Shown in pieces: positions 23,040 through 39,701 of a DNA stretch of 64,000 nucleotides. How positions within the stretch are numbered: the first letter of the stretch is position 1; each line of letters opens with the position of its first letter. Origin of the DNA: Mugil cephalus (Eukaryota > Chordata > Actinopteri > Mugiliformes > Mugilidae); assembly GCF_022458985.1 (NCBI RefSeq), contig NC_061776.1, forward strand, positions 3,495,340-3,559,339. The letters are read 5' to 3'. The translations under genes and the position numbers were made by a program. The notes below the pieces were generated by a model, which worked only from the letters and a program-made list of their open reading frames with translations, had not been told where the DNA came from and did no database searches.

Positions 23040-24582
23040 TCAAGATGAAACATCTTACATGTATGAGTCTTCAATGTGGGTTGTCAGCTGAGTATTAACG
23101 ACCAAAACCTTTACCCACACAACTTTACAGAGGTACGGTTTCTCCCCTTGTGAGTCCAACATTTGGGGCGGTCAAACAGCTACCCCCACTTCAGAAACTT
23201 TTCCCACATGTCTCGCCACAAGTACGGCCTCATCCCCCGAGTGATTCACATGTGATTCTAATTGACGAAAAGCCCGAGTATCTTTTCCCACACACTTTAC
23301 AGATGTATGCTTCTCACCGAGTGAGTCCACATGAGGCACTTTAACTTAGCATTACATACTGAAACCTAACACCTTTAGCCACACACTTTACTGAGTGTGG
23401 CTCTCTCAAACCTGTTGAATCCTCATTGGAGGTTAAGGTGACTGTCTCGAAACGCAATCGCCTTCCCCACAGATTTCCTCAGTAATACAGATGCCACCGT
23501 GTGGATTCCTCATTGCCTGACAAGTTACCAGACCTTCTGAAACTCTTCCCGATCATGTTCACAACGATATGGCCTCTCCCCTGTGGAAAATCTGCGATGC
23601 ACCCTCATGTTTGAAATTAGTCTGAATTTTTCCACAGATGTCACAGTTACAGACATTTATCTGTCAGATCGACTCTGACTCTTCTCTGACCGAGGGAGGA
23701 GTTGTCTACATTGCTGTGACTTGTGTCCTGCAATGTCCGTCCTTCTCTTCCTTTGATTCACTCTGCATTTCTAGTTGAATCCCCGTTTCTACATACTTTA
23801 TTCCTCCCTGATCTGCTCTCACTTTTTTGGTTGTGGTTCACTGAGCTCAACTTTCCTCATCAGTAAAGTCGTCCATCAAGGTATCAGCCTCCAGCTTAAA
23901 TCAGTACAAGATGTTCTGTCCGCTGACTGCTGCAGGGGAATTTCCTCCTGTTCCTCTTTTTATCCCTGACTCTGTTCCTCCTGTTCCTGTTTTATTATCC
24001 CTGGAGGTTCTGTTCCTCCTGCTCCTGATTTATCTGTGGGAAGGTTCTGGATCTCTCATGTCCCGCTTAAGCTGAGAGTTCTGTTCCTCCTGGTTCAGAC
24101 TGGAGGCCCTCATCACTGCTTAGAAAGGCTGGTCATCTAACAACTTCCTCCTCCATACAAACAGAAATGCTGTGGCTGGTCAGGAGGGACATAAAAATAA
24201 TAATGGTGTCACAAAAGCAGTGCTTGTATTTTGGTCTTGTACCAATAAAAACACCAAATAGGAGAAACGTGTGGAACTTTAAGAAAATTCAAACAAGAGA
24301 TAAAGCATGTTAGCACCACCTAGCCGAGTCTCTTCCTCTGTGTCGTCTTGCCAAACTGTTGTTTTTCATTCTTAGTTTGTTTTTAAAAAGTTCTACTGTA
24401 CTCACCTATTCCTGTTTAATTTTATCTCAGGTTTCCGGTGATATCCAGCATCTGCGCTGACCGATCGACGTCCATTCCCTCGTACGGTACGACAGTTCTT
24501 TCAAAGAGTCCGAATATTTCTTCAGCAGCACAGTTTAGTCGCTCGATGATACGACTCTCTCAAACTCCTCAGATGAAGACAT
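23040..24582 (-). pseudogene. ZNF array unit 3 (indel-broken copy)
   Basis: N-terminal exon about 24582-24407; zinc-finger exon from about 24180 to 23040. Finger words (CACACACTTTACAG, TTCTGAAACTCTTCCC) are in the expected order with indels roughly every 10-20 bases. Fingers are of the RSRSHLN subtype. The 3' flank (about 22240-23039) contains the SINE-like block. Confidence 0.7.
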
Positions 24583-25984
24583 TGTTTACTTATAACTGAA
24601 GACATAGTACGTCTTCCAGCTCGGTCCATACACTAGTGAAGTTAGAACAGCTGCATATAAATATAGATAAGACGTCCTCACCTCACTTACACACTGACGC
24701 TATTTACTCGAGACCCGGGCGCGCCACATTGCACGTAGCTTGAGTCGGAGTCTGCGCATACGGTCCAGAGGCTGGGCCACGATATCGATGCCCGCCCACA
24801 CTTCCTCCAGACTCCTCTTGGTTTCGTTCTGACTCTACATCCCACCACCAGCGAGAAGGACATGTTGGAACACACACGAAATATTTATTTATCAGTTATT
24901 TTACAACTCTCACAGACTGAACAGATTTTCATCGACAAATTTAAAATGATCTTTATTATATTGGTTTATGAATGTGATCCAGAGAAACACTTGACTTCAT
25001 GCTCAGTCAAAAAGTGAGGGAAGAGTTTAGAAGTTGAGATTATTTGAATGTATTTCAGTGACCCTCAGAGTTATTCCATCAGCTTCCTCGGTGTTGCTTT
25101 TGGGTGTAAGTGTCGAGTCAAATGTAAGACTGTGGGCGCTGAATGAGCCCCATAACAGATGTAAAGTGGGCTAAGTGGCTTAAGGCAAATACAGGCAAAT
25201 ATCAAGTTGCCCCATTTAAGACCAGTCTGACCCCCTTTGTGCCCAGTGAGCAAACAAATGATGCCAACACATGTCAGTGCAACTCAGCAAGTGGTTCTCA
25301 CCTGCAACCCGGTCATAACCCCCACATGAGGCCCATATGGGCAAACACAAGGTGGGTCCACCAAGGGAATCCGCATGGACAAACCACTTAGGACCCTTAT
25401 CTGCAGCCATATTTAACCATTATGGGACCAACATGGACATGCTTGGTCGGGACATATTTTACACCACTGTCCCTATGGATTGTATTATCACCTGTAAGAA
25501 TCCCCACATATCCACTACGACAGTTTAGCCAGAGTTAAAAACAAAAGCACAACCTGAAAGCTGGTAAAAAGACTATATTAAATCAAGCTCACACATTGTT
25601 ACAAGCACCAAACCCACAAGTTTGATGAAGCAGAGTCTGAAGGCACTTTGGATCTTTAAGTCACTTTCAAACCTCTCAACAAATTGTCTTTTTGTGGCGC
25701 TAGCATCGAGTCTCACAGCTGGTCGCCTTTTTGGTGTGTTCTCACCAGGTACTCTACTACTACCGGTATCGCCTCCGCTGGTCCAGTACATATAGTTTCA
25801 TTGGTGAATCCTAGCATTGAGCCTCACTGTGGTAGCCCTATACAACTGGAACCTGTGCCCTGGGATGTACCCCAACCTCTGCCGCAAGGGTGTGACGCCC
25901 AACTGGCCCCGGAGCGTGCACACGCGGCTAGCGCGCAGAGAGATAACTGGTGTGAGCGCGGAGATTTGAATGAGTGGAAAATAG

Positions 25985-27795
25985 AGCTGCAGTGATGTGA
26001 GCGCGACTTATCTTATTACGCACGTAGAGTGATATGATGTCATAGCTCGTCTTGGTTATCTCAGCCTGCGTGACAAATACAGAGGCGTGTATGAGTAAGC
26101 GATTCACAAGAAACCTTCTTGACACAGCTCACTCACTAGTGAGGTCAGTAAGACGGTTTCGCCCCATGATGGGTGTCATCATGTGGTGGTCAAAAATGGC
26201 TACCCTAATGAAACTTTTTCCACATCTCCAACAGTAACGGCCTCTCACACCATTGATTCTCATGTGAGAGACGATTAATTGACGACAAGAGCCGATAGCT
26301 TTCCCACACACTTTACAAGAGGTATGGCTTCTCACCCGTGTGAGTCCTCATGTGGCTCATTAAATTAGCATTACTACTGAAATATTTACCACATACTTTA
26401 CAGAGGTGTGGCTTCTCACCCGTGTGAATCCTCATGTGGACGTTAAGGTGACATTTCCAACGGAAACCCCTCCCACAGGTGTCACAGATATACAGATGCT
26501 CACCGCTAGGAGAGTGGCCTCGTATGTGGCTGATAAGTTCTCAGCACTGCTGGAAACTCGTCCCGCATGTTTTCAACAATGATGCCTCACCCTGTGTGAG
26601 TTCCACATGTGGGCATTAAGTTGACTTCTCCAACTGAAGTCTTAGCCCACAGATGTCACAAGAAGACAGATCTCGACGTGTGATTCTCTGTGCTGATAAT
26701 TATTCGGACCTTCTGAAACTCTTCCCCACAAGTTATCCGTCGCACAAAATTGACACCTCACCTGTGAAATCTCATCACCCTCATCTTGAAATTAGTCTAA
26801 GTGTATTTACCACAGATGTCACATGTTAACAGACTTTTTATTTGTGTCAGTTATCACTGCCTGACTCTCTTACATGAGAGTTTTGTCTACATTGCCTGTG
26901 ACTATGTGTCTCTGCAAACGTCTTCCTTCTCTTTCTTTTGGATTCAGCTCTGCATTTCTAGTTGAAACCGAGCAGGATCCACAGAGCACGATTCCCTCCT
27001 GATCTGGGCTCTCCACGTTTTGGTTGTGGTTCACTGACTCACTATTCCTCATCATAGAAGTCGACCATCAGAAACAGCCTCAGCTATCAAACAAGATGTT
27101 CTTGGCCCGCTGACTGCTGCAGAGAATTCCTCCTGTTTTTCCTCTTTTATCCCTGAGTTTCGGTTCCTCCTGTTCCTGTTATATCCCTAGGAAGTTCTGG
27201 TCCTCCTCTCCTCGATTTATCTTGGAGGTTCCTGGTTCCTCTTGTCCCTCTTTAGCAAGTAAGGAGATTCTGTTCCTCCTGGATCAGACAGGAGGCCCTC
27301 TCCAGCGTATGAAAAAGCGGTCATTCCCTACAACTCCTCCTCCTACAAACATAAATGCTAGTGCTAGGTCTGGAGAGACATATAAAAAATAACATGGTGT
27401 CACAAAAGCAGTTGCATTGTATTTTGTCTTTTACAATAAGCGAGCGAAAGAGCGAGGAAGGAAACGTGTGGACGTTTGAAGAAAATTCAAGACAGAGATG
27501 GAAGCATGTTATCAACGACGCCGACGTGCCGATTTCACTTTCCACTGTGTCTTCTCCAAACTGTGTTTTACATTCAATATTAGTTTGTAAAACCGTTCTA
27601 TACCTGTACTCACCTATTCTGTGAAACTTTATATCCAGTTACCAGGTATATCCAGCCGTTCGGCGCTGACGATCGATCTCTTCCTCGTACTGGACGACAT
27701 TTATCTTTGCAAAGAGTCCTAATATTTCTTCAGCAGCATGCATTTAGTCCGCTCGATGATCAACTCCTCTCAAACTCCTCGAGATGAAGCAACAT
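25985..27795 (-). pseudogene. ZNF array unit 4 (indel-broken copy)
   Basis: N-terminal exon about 27795-27613; zinc-finger exon about 27370-25985. A clean island (about 26320-26505) matches unit 11 closely, encoding RWKCHLNVH and a KYFSSNANL finger, and so belongs to the same subtype as unit 11. The 3' end carries unexpected G/C-rich insertions (for example 25905-25975), and a GCGAGCG-type insertion lies near 27440 in the 5' part. Confidence 0.7.
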
Positions 27796-29187
27796 TGGTT
27801 ACTATAACAGACGACATAATTGCGTAGCGAGTCCAGCTCGGTCCAAACTCTAGTGAAGTTAGAAGACAGCTGCATATAAATTTTATAGATAAACGTCCTC
27901 ACTCCGGTTTCACTTACACACTGACGCTATTACCAGGAGAACACGGGCGGTCGCCATCTTGCTCGGAGCATGGAGCGAGTCTGCGCAGTTCGGGTTCCGT
28001 GGGCGAAGACACGTTGATCGATCCCACCACACGATCCCCAGACATCGCTCTTGGTTCGTTCTGCTCTAAACTTCCACCACAGGTGAAAGAACATGTTGGA
28101 ACTTAACGGAATTTATTTTGTATTCATTTTAGTTATCAACCGCACAGACCAACAGATTCAGCCGACCAATTTAAAATGACTATATTTATTTTGGTTATGA
28201 ATGTGATCCAGAGAAACTCTTGACTTCATCTCAGGTCAAAAATATGGGAAAGTTAATGTTGAGATTTATTTGGATAGTTCATACTCAGATTATGTCATCC
28301 AGCTTCCTCTGTAGTAGCTTTTGGGTGCAAGTCGATTCAAATTTAAGACTGTGGCTGCAATGACCCCATAACAATGTAAGTGGGGGGAGTCTAAGCTGGG
28401 CCTTATGGTGCCTATACTAAAGGGGCAAATTTCAAGTTGGGCCCCTTTTGAAGGTCCAGTTCTGATCTCCCCCTTTGTGCCCATGTGACGAATATATGAG
28501 GCCCTACATGGGTCCTGTGCAACTCAGCAAGTGGGCCCCACTGAACTCCTTCAGACCCACTTGAGCCCATATGGGCAAACACAGATGGGCCACCAAGATA
28601 ACCGAGGACAAAACCCACTTTGGACCCTTAGCGCAGCCCATAATTAACCCTTATGGCCCCAACCTGGACATGCAGGCTGGGCAACTTTTCACCACTGTCC
28701 GATGTATGTAATTTTCCACCTGGTAAGATTCCCCCACATATCCACTACACAGTTTTAAGCACGTTAAAACAAAGAGGCACAACCTGGCGACCTGAAACAA
28801 GACATTATTTATCAAAGTGCGGAGCGCGCATGGTTTCAGCAGCAAACGCCACAAGTGTTGAAGCAGAGTCTGAAGGCCAACTTTGTATCATTAAGTTCTA
28901 ATTTCAACCTCATCAAAATTTGTCTTTTTGGCGGTTAGCATCCGAAGTCTCACAGCTGTCGCCTGTTTTTGTGGTGGGTTCTTCACCGACGTGCACTCCG
29001 TTTCCTCCCTGCCCCCCTTCCAAGTACATATAGGTGCGATAGGTATGTATCTACATTAGCCCTCTCTGTGGTAGGCCCTATACAGACTGGAGACCTGTCC
29101 AGGGTGGACCCCACCTCTGGCCCAATGACTCCAACCCCCACCCCCGTGACCCTCCAGAGGATAACGGTTACGAGACTTAATAATATT

Positions 29188-30882
<1,695 letters not shown>

Positions 30883-32293
30883 GTTACTATAACAGAAGAC
30901 ATAGTCGTCTTCCAGCGTCGGAGCGCACTCACGAGTGCTCGCTGAGAGTGCGAGCAGGCTGCATATAAATAAGGCGAAGACGCGAGCGCTCACACAGCCA
31001 GTCGCCGCCGAGTGAGCCTGCAGAGATTTACCCCCGAGACACGGTCAGGCGCCGAGTCATGCTCGGTAACAAGCCTTGAGTCGGAGTCTTAGCATTCGTC
31101 CGACGCGGAGCCACGATATCGAATGCGCGCCCCCACACTTCCTCCAGAACTCTCTCTTGGTTTCGTTCTGCTCAACTTCCACCGACCAGTTGATACGGAC
31201 ATGTTTGAACATAACACGAAATTTACGAAGAAGGTATTACATTTATTTACTCATCTCACGACAGGACAGATTTCATCGACAAAATTTAAAATGATCTTAT
31301 TATTTGGTTATGAATGGATCCAGAAAAAAAAAAAAAGAATCTTGAACTTCATCTCAGGTCAAAAACGAAGAGAAAGTTTGATATGACAGTTTAATTAGAG
31401 TGAATGATTTCAGTGACCTCAATTTAATCATCACTTCCTCGGTGTTGCTTTTGTGCAAAGTCGAACAAATTGAAGAGCGGGTCAGTCTAGTAATTAGCCC
31501 CTATAACAGATTTAGAGTGGCTAAGTGGGCTAGCCTATACAGTGGTGCAAAATTTATCAAGTTGGCCACATTTAAGGTCCATCTGATCCCACTTTGTCCC
31601 ATGTTAGCAAACATATGAGCCTACATGGGTCCCTGTGCAACTCAGCATTTGGCCCCACCTTAAACCCAGTCAGAAACCACCTTGTAGCCCATATGGCAAC
31701 ACAAGGTAAGACCCCCCATGGAGAACAGGCGAGACAAAACACTCTGTGATACCCTTATCTGCAGCCCCATATATAACCCTTATGGGACAACATGGACATC
31801 TGGCTGGCCGAAGAGAGTCCACCGACTGTCCATGGTTATGTATTTTCCACCTGTAGAGATTCCCCACATATCCACTACACAGTTTAGCAGAGTTAAAACA
31901 AGAAGCACAACCTGAACAGGAAAAAAAGACGCGTTAATTACATCAAGCTCACACAGTGTGAAAACCCAAACCCACAAGGTTGTTGAAGCAGAGTCTAGAA
32001 GGCACTTTTATCGAGAGTAATTCTACCTTCAAACCTCCAACAAATTTGTCTTTTTGGCAGCTAGCATCGATGTCTCACAGCTGACGCCTGTTTTTTGGGG
32101 TTCTCACCAGTACTCTGGTTTCCTCCCACTGTCCAAGTAAATATAGGTTCATGGTGATTCAATATTAGCCACTGTCTGTGGTTAGCCCTAACAGACTGAA
32201 CCTGTTACAGTGGACCCCACCTCGATGCCCAATGACATCTCGAGGCCCCCGTGACCTCCAAAGAATAACTGGGTTACTGAGAATAATGTATAT

Positions 32294-33814
32294 GCAGGAT
32301 GAAAACTTCTAACATGTTGAGTCTTCATGTGGCCGTCAAATGATATTATACCAAAACCTTTACCACACACTTTAAAAGAGGTATGGTTACTCCCCCCTGT
32401 GAGACACACCATTTGCGGTCAAATGGCTAACCCTGACTGAAACCTTTTCCCACATGTTCGTCAACGAGTAGTAAGCGGTCCTCTCATCTCACGCCTAGTG
32501 GATTTCTCATGTGATTTTCTAATTGTCGTCAAGGCCAGTATCTTTTCCCACACACTTTACAGAGGTAATGGGCTTCTTCACCCGTGTGAGACCTCATGTG
32601 CACGCGATAAAAAGTATTACAACTGAAAACCTTTAACCACACACTTTACAAGTTGGCTTCTCACCTGTGTGAATCCTCATTGGACTGATAAGGTAACTTC
32701 TCGAAACGCAAAACTTCCCACAGATTCACAGGAATTCAGATGCTACACCGTGAGGATTCACATTGACTGTCCAAGTAGGCGAGTCCTTCTGAAACTCTTC
32801 CACAATTTTCGTCTACAATAGGGCCTCTCACCTTGTAAATCAGCGATGCACATACCCTCAGTTTGAAATTAGATCCTTGACTAAAGATGAGAGTCTGCTC
32901 TCTCGCTGCAGAGTTGCCACGATGTTTTACAGACTTATTATCTGTCAGATTATCAATCGGACTCTCTACATTGGAGAGTTGTCTACATTTGCTGGTACAG
33001 GGTGTACTGTCTGCAAGCTTCTTCTCTTCTTGGATTCAGCTCGCATTCGAATTATCCCGTTCTACATACTTGATTCCTCCTGGATACTGGTCTCTCACTT
33101 TTGGTGGTGGTTCACTGACTTCACTTTCCTCTAATAGATAGTCTCTCATCAAGTAATCAGCCTCCAGCCTTCATACAAATTTCTTCCTCTGACTGCTGCA
33201 GGAATCACTTGTTCCTGTTTATCTCCCTGGCGGTTCTGTTCCCCTGTTTCCTGATTATCTGTGGAGGTTTCTGTTCCTCCTGCTCCTATTTATCCTTGAG
33301 GTCTGGTTCTGCTTGTCCCTCTTGAAGCTGTAGAGGTTCTGGTTCCTCCTGGTTCAGACTGGATGCCCTCCCTGCTTAAAAGCTGGTCAAGCTACAACGT
33401 CCTCCTCCGTAAAAACATAATGCTGTCTGGTCTGGAGACATAAAAATCAAAAATGGTGTCACAAAAGCATTGCAGTTGTATTTTGCTGTTACCAATATAC
33501 AACAAAATTGAGAAAACGTGTGGACGTTTGAAAAAAATACAAGACAAGAAATAAGCATGTTACAACCTCCTACCCGATCTCTTTTCCTCCTGTGTCTCTC
33601 CAAACGTGTTTTTCATTCATTATATTTTTTTAAACCTTCTACTTACCACCAGTCCGTGTAAACTTTACTCAGTTCCAGGTGATATCCAGCAGTCTGCGCA
33701 GACGAGCCCGATCTCTTCCTCTACGACACAGTGCTTTCAAAATCGTATAGTGCTTCAGCTGCAGCAGTTAGTCGCTCGATGATCAAAACTCTCTCAACTC
33801 TCAGATGAAGACAT
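32294..33814 (-). pseudogene. ZNF array unit 6 (indel-broken copy)
   Basis: N-terminal exon about 33814-33640; zinc-finger exon about 33430-32294. Finger order follows the RSRSHLN subtype of units 1-3. Many single-base losses; no finger is intact for more than about 20 residues. The 3' flank (about 31430-32293) is the short form. Confidence 0.68.
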
Positions 33815-35580
33815 TGTTAGCAATAACAAAGACATAGTCGTCCTTTCAGCTCGGTCCATACACTATGAAGTGAGAACAGCTCATATAAATATAGATAAGA
33901 CGCCCTCACCAAACACTTAACTTTACCCACTGACCTATTTACCCGAGACACGCGCCATCCTTTCTCGAGTTTAGAACCGATCTGGCCATACGGTCCAGGC
34001 GGGCCACATATCGATGCCCCGCCCACCACTTCCTCCAAACTCGCTCTTGTATCGATCTCTCTACTTCCACCACCATGGAGAAGACATTTAACATACACGA
34101 TTTATTTATTTATCATTTATTTATCACTAGACAGACCAGATTTCATCGACCAAATTTACAATGATCTTTACTATTATGTTTATGAATTGTGATCCGAAAA
34201 ACGCTTGACTTCATGCTCAGGTCAAAAACAAAGAAGAGTTTATGATGAATTTAATTTGAATGATTCATGACCCATAGTTCTTCATTGCAGCTTCCTCTGA
34301 GTTGCTTTTGGTGCAATCCGAGTCAAATTGTAAGACAGAGAAACACTGGTGTCATGTACTCTCTGTTAATATTTATTTTGTGTAAAAATACACTGATGAT
34401 AAAATTCATGGACAAACCGTAAAGTTTACACAATCTCAAAGATTATCATGAAATATTTTGTCTTTATAAAAGCACGCCTTCATAGATGGAACCAATATGA
34501 CCCGATACTGCCAAGTGTCGTTATGTATTTCTAAGAAAACCAAATCAATTTAAAGATATTAATGCTGTTTTAGCATTCTCTAGTATTTGTCTGCGGTCTA
34601 TACAGAAAGAAATTAACTTCCTACAGACTAATAATGATTCTTAATGTAATATTTCACAAATGCATGGGGCTCTGAAACACCCACCAGCTTTCCCATCTGG
34701 CCCACAAGGTTAAAATACGGCACAGATGGGCACAGAGTGCATGGTTTGACTGGTTAATTTTCATGGGTCCCATGTTTGAGGTGCCTGTGCCCCCACATGT
34801 GTGGGGCTGGCTGTATGAGCCCATAACAGAATGTCAGTGGGCTAAGTGCGTAGCATATACCAGGCAAATTCAAGTGGCCCTATGAAGGCCATCCTGTCCC
34901 CCTTTGTCCCATGTAAGCAAACATAATGAGGCCTACATGGTCCTGAGCAACTCACAAGTTGTCTCACCTAAACCCATCAGAACCCACTTCAGGCCTGTAT
35001 GCAAACACAGGTGGGCCACCATGAAACCGCAGACAAACACACATTGGGACCCTTATCTGCAGCCCATATTAACCCTTAATGGACCAACTGGACATCTGGC
35101 TGGCAATTTTCCCCCACTGTTCCATAGCAAATTTTCCAACCTGTAAAATTCTCCCACATATCCCTACACATTTAGCAGAGTTAAACCACAAGCACAAGCC
35201 TGAAACTGTAAAAAGGAACTTTATTATATCAGCTCCTCACACAGTGTTAACAAGCACAAACCCACAAGTTTTTGAAGCAGAGTCTGAAGCACATTGGTAT
35301 CTAAGTTCTACTACTTTCACCTCAACAAATTTGTCTTTTTGCGGCTAGCAACCGATGTCTCACAGCATTCCAGCCTGATTTTTGTGTGGTCTCACCATGT
35401 ACTCCTTCTGGTTTCCTCCCGCTGTTCCAAGTACATATAGTTCAATTGGTGATCTACAATAGCCTCTCTGGAGTAGCACTAGATTGACTGGAACCTGTCC
35501 ATGAACCCACCTCTGCCTCAATGACATCCCAACCCCCTTGACCCTCCAGAGGATACTTGATACAGAGAATGAATGAATAA

Positions 35581-37028
35581 TACAAGATGAAAACTTTTAC
35601 AAGGAATAGCTTCATGTGACTCGTCAAATGAGTATTACGAACAAAACGCATACCACAAAAACACATTACAGAGTACGGTTTCCTCCCCTGTGTGACTCAT
35701 CATGTGTGCGTTCAAATGGCTAACCCTGAATGAAACTTATTATCCCACATGTCCTCGCAACAGTAATGCCTCTCACCCAGTGATTCTCATTGTTTTGTAA
35801 ATTGACGACAAGGCCGAGTATCTTTTTCACCACACACTTACAGAGGTAAGCTTCTCACCCGTGTTTATCCTCTCAGTGCACGATAAATAGCATTACTACT
35901 GAAAACTTTACCACACACATTTACAGAGAGTGGCATCTCACCTGTGTGAATCCTCAATGTGGATTTAAGGTGACTTCTCCGAACGGAAACCCACCCACAA
36001 TGTCACAGTAATAACAGATGCTCACCGTGTGATTCACCATTCCTACAGTCCCATACCTTCTGAAACTCTTCCCCACCTTTCACAACGATATGCCTCTCAC
36101 CTGTGAGAAATCTGCTCGATCACCCTCATCTTGAAATATCTTGAGGTTTTTCACAGATGTCACAGTACAGACTTTTATCTTTCATATCACTCTGGACTCG
36201 CCTACATGAGAGTGCTAACATGCTGTGTCTTGTCCTCTCAATGGCTTCTTCCTCTTCTTTGATTCAGCTTCGCATCCTACATGATCCCGAGCCCACATAC
36301 TCATTCCACCCTGATCTGGCTCTCACTTGTGTTGTGATCACTGAGCTCACTTCCTCATCAGTACAAGTCTCCAACAAGGAAATCAGCCTCCCACTTCAAA
36401 CAAGATTTCTTCCTCTGACTGCCAGAAGTCCTCCTGTTCCTTTTTATCCTGAGGCTCTGGTTTTCCTTCCTGATTCCTGATTTATCTGTGGAGTCAGGTT
36501 CCTCCTCTCCTGATTTATCTGGAGTTCTGTCCTCTTTCCCCTTTAAGCTGTAAGTTCTGGTTCCTCCCTGTTCAGACTGGAGGCCCTCGCCTCTTAGAAA
36601 AAGCTTGGTCATCACACTTCCTCCTCCGGACTACTTAATGCTGTCTGTCTAGGGAACTTAAAAATAATTAAATGGTGTCACAAAACATTTCATTGTATTT
36701 GTCGTTTACCATATACACAAATATGAGGAAACGTGACATTTGAAAAATTTCAAACAAGAGAGAAGCCCGTTTAGCATCCGTTCTACCATCTCTTTCCTCT
36801 GTTCCGTCTCCAAACCTGTGTGTTTCCATTCATGTATTAGTTGTAACCGTTCCTACCTGTACTCACCTATTCTGAAACTTTATCACAGTTTCCGTGTGAT
36901 CATCCACAGTCTGCGCTGAACGATCGATCTCTTCCTCGTACTTGACAGAACTTTCAAAAGTCCCTAATATTTCTTCACACAGCAGTTATCCTTCGATATC
37001 AACTCTCTCAAACTCTCAATGAAGACAT
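35581..37028 (-). pseudogene. ZNF array unit 7 (indel-broken copy, long 3' flank)
   Basis: N-terminal exon about 37028-36872; zinc-finger exon about 36650-35581. The 3' flank (about 34330-35580) is the long form shared with units 1 and 12, including the degraded CACTGAGTGGG minisatellite site near 34.72 kb. Base losses are heavy and mostly of G on the + strand. Confidence 0.68.
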
Positions 37029-38251
37029 TTTTTACTATAACAGAAAAAAAAGACAAATTATCCGTCGTCCACTCGTCCATAACACTTTGTAGTGAACAGC
37101 TGCAGATAAATATACGATAAACTTCCTCACTCACTTACACAGCAACCTATTTACCCGAGACACGCGCCCCGCCCCCCGCCATCCTGCTCGAGTTTAATCC
37201 GATCTGCGCAGTACTCGAGCGGGGCCACGATAATACGATGCCCCGCCCACACTTCCTCCCATATCGGTCTTGGTTTTCGTTCTCTCTACTTACCCAACCA
37301 GAAAACCATGTTGGAACATACACGGAATTTATTGATTTATTCATTTATTTTATCAACTCTCACAATCAGACAATTTCCATCGACAAAATTTAAATAACCC
37401 TTATTATATGGTTAGAATGTGAACCAGCAGAATCTCTTACCTTCATGCACATCAAAAATAAGAAGATTTAATGATGACATTTAATTGAAAGATTTCATTG
37501 ACCTCAATTATTCATCAGCTTCCCGGTTTTCTTTTGGGTCAAGTCCGATTCAATGTAAAACTGGCTAGCTTAGACCCCATAACAATGTAATGCTAAGTGG
37601 CTTAGGTCATACAGGGCACATTTCAAGTTGCCCCATTGAAATCCTGTCGACCCCCTTTTATTTCCATGTACATACATATGACCAACATTCCTGTCAACTC
37701 ACAATTGCCCCAGCAGAAACCCAGTCAAAACCCACTGAGCCCTTTCAAACACAAATGGGCCACCATTGAAACCGCAGACAAACCACTGGACCCTATCTCA
37801 CCCATATTTAAATCCCTTGGGCACCAACATGACATGCTCTGCCAATTTCCACCACTTCCAGTGATTATTTTCCACCTAAATTCCCCTCATGAAACACTAC
37901 ACAATTTTACCTAGTTTAAAACAAAACACAATCGAAACTTAAAAAAACTTATTAAACACTCACAATTTACAACACAAACCACAATTGTAAGCAGAGTCTA
38001 ACCCTTTGTTCGTTAAGTTCTACTTTCACACCTCAACAAATTTGTCCTTTGCGCTAGCATCGATTGTCTCACTCTTCGCCTGTTTTGTTTTCTCACCAGT
38101 ACACCGTTCCCTCCCCTTCCAAGTACATATAGTTCTTTTGATTGCTACCAAACCCTCTGTGGTAGCCCTAATAACTTGACTGCCATACACCACCTCTGCC
38201 CAATACTCCAACCCCCTGTGACCCTCCATATAACTTTACAAAATAATAATA

Positions 38252-39701
38252 TTCAGATAAAACTTCGTAACATTATAGCTTCATTGGTCATCACTGATAT
38301 TACACCAAAACATTTACCACACACTTTACAGATACTCCCCTGTACTCTCATTGGTCGTTCACTGATTATAACGAACCAAAACCTTTACCAAACACACTTT
38401 ACAGAGTACGTTTCTCTCCCCTGAGTGATCATCATGTGTGCGTCAAACAGCTACCCTACCTAAACTTTCCCACCATGCTCCAACAGTACCCTCTCACACC
38501 ATGATTCTCAAGTATTTGTAATTACGACAAACCGATATCTTTTCCCACACACTTTCAGAGGTATCATCTCACGCCGTTAACCTCATTGCACTTAATTTAA
38601 CATTACTACTAGAAACCTTTACCACACCTTACAGAGGTGTGCTCTCACCTGTTGAATCCTCATGTGATAATGACTCTCGAACGCAAACCCTTCCCACAAT
38701 TCACAGGAAATACAGAGCTCAGACGGTGTGGATTCTCATTCCTGACAAGTACCAACCTTCTATACTCTTCCCCACTTTTTCACAACCACGATCCTCTCAC
38801 CTTTGAAAATCTCGATCACACTCATTAATATCTTAATTTTCCACAATTCACAGGTTTCAACATTTTACGTGGTCAGTATCACTCTGTCTCTCTGACATGG
38901 AATTGTCCCTAACATTGCTGACTTTTCTCTCTGCAATGTCTTCTTCTCTTCGCGTCTTTAGATTCAGCTCTCATTTCTAGTGAGCCCGTTCTACATACTT
39001 GATTCCTCCCTGATCGGGCTCTCACATTTTGTGTGTCACGAGCTCACTTCTCATAATAGAAGTCTCCATCAAGGGAATCACAGCCTCCACTCAAACAAAT
39101 TTCTCCGCTACTCGCAAAATTCCACCTTTACTCTTTTATCCCTGAGTTCTGTTCCTCCTTTCCTGTTTTTATATCCCTAGGTTTCTGGTTCCCCTGTTCC
39201 TATTTATCTGGGAGTCTTTCTGCTTGTCCTCTTTAAGCTGTAAGTTCTTTCCTCCGTCGACTACCCCCTCATCGGAAACTGGTCACTACAAACTCCTCCT
39301 CCCTTACAAACAAATCTGTGCTTTGTCTGAGACATAAAAAATAATAAATTTCACAAAAGCATTCATTAATTTTGTCATTTACATATACACAAATAGGGAA
39401 AACGTGTGGACGTTTGAAGAAAATCAAGACAAGATAATGAACCATTTACACCTTCTACCGAGTCTCTTTCTCTTTGATCTTCTCCAAACTAGTTTTTCAT
39501 TCATTATTTTATTTTTAAAAAACCGTTCTAACCTGTACTCACCTATGCTGTGTACTTTATCCAGTGTACGGTGATATCCCAGCAGTCTCGCTGACGATCG
39601 ATCTCTTCCTCAAACTGGACACATTCTTTCAAAAATTCCAATATTGCTTACCGCCAGCATTATCGCTCGATGATCAACTCTCGTCAAACCTCCTAATAAA
39701 C
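38252..39701 (-). pseudogene. ZNF array unit 8 (indel-broken, shortened copy)
   Basis: N-terminal exon about 39701-39545; zinc-finger exon about 39330-38252. This is one of the most eroded units. Its period (about 2.68 kb) is some 300 bases shorter than most neighbours, explained by many small losses rather than one large deletion. Confidence 0.66.
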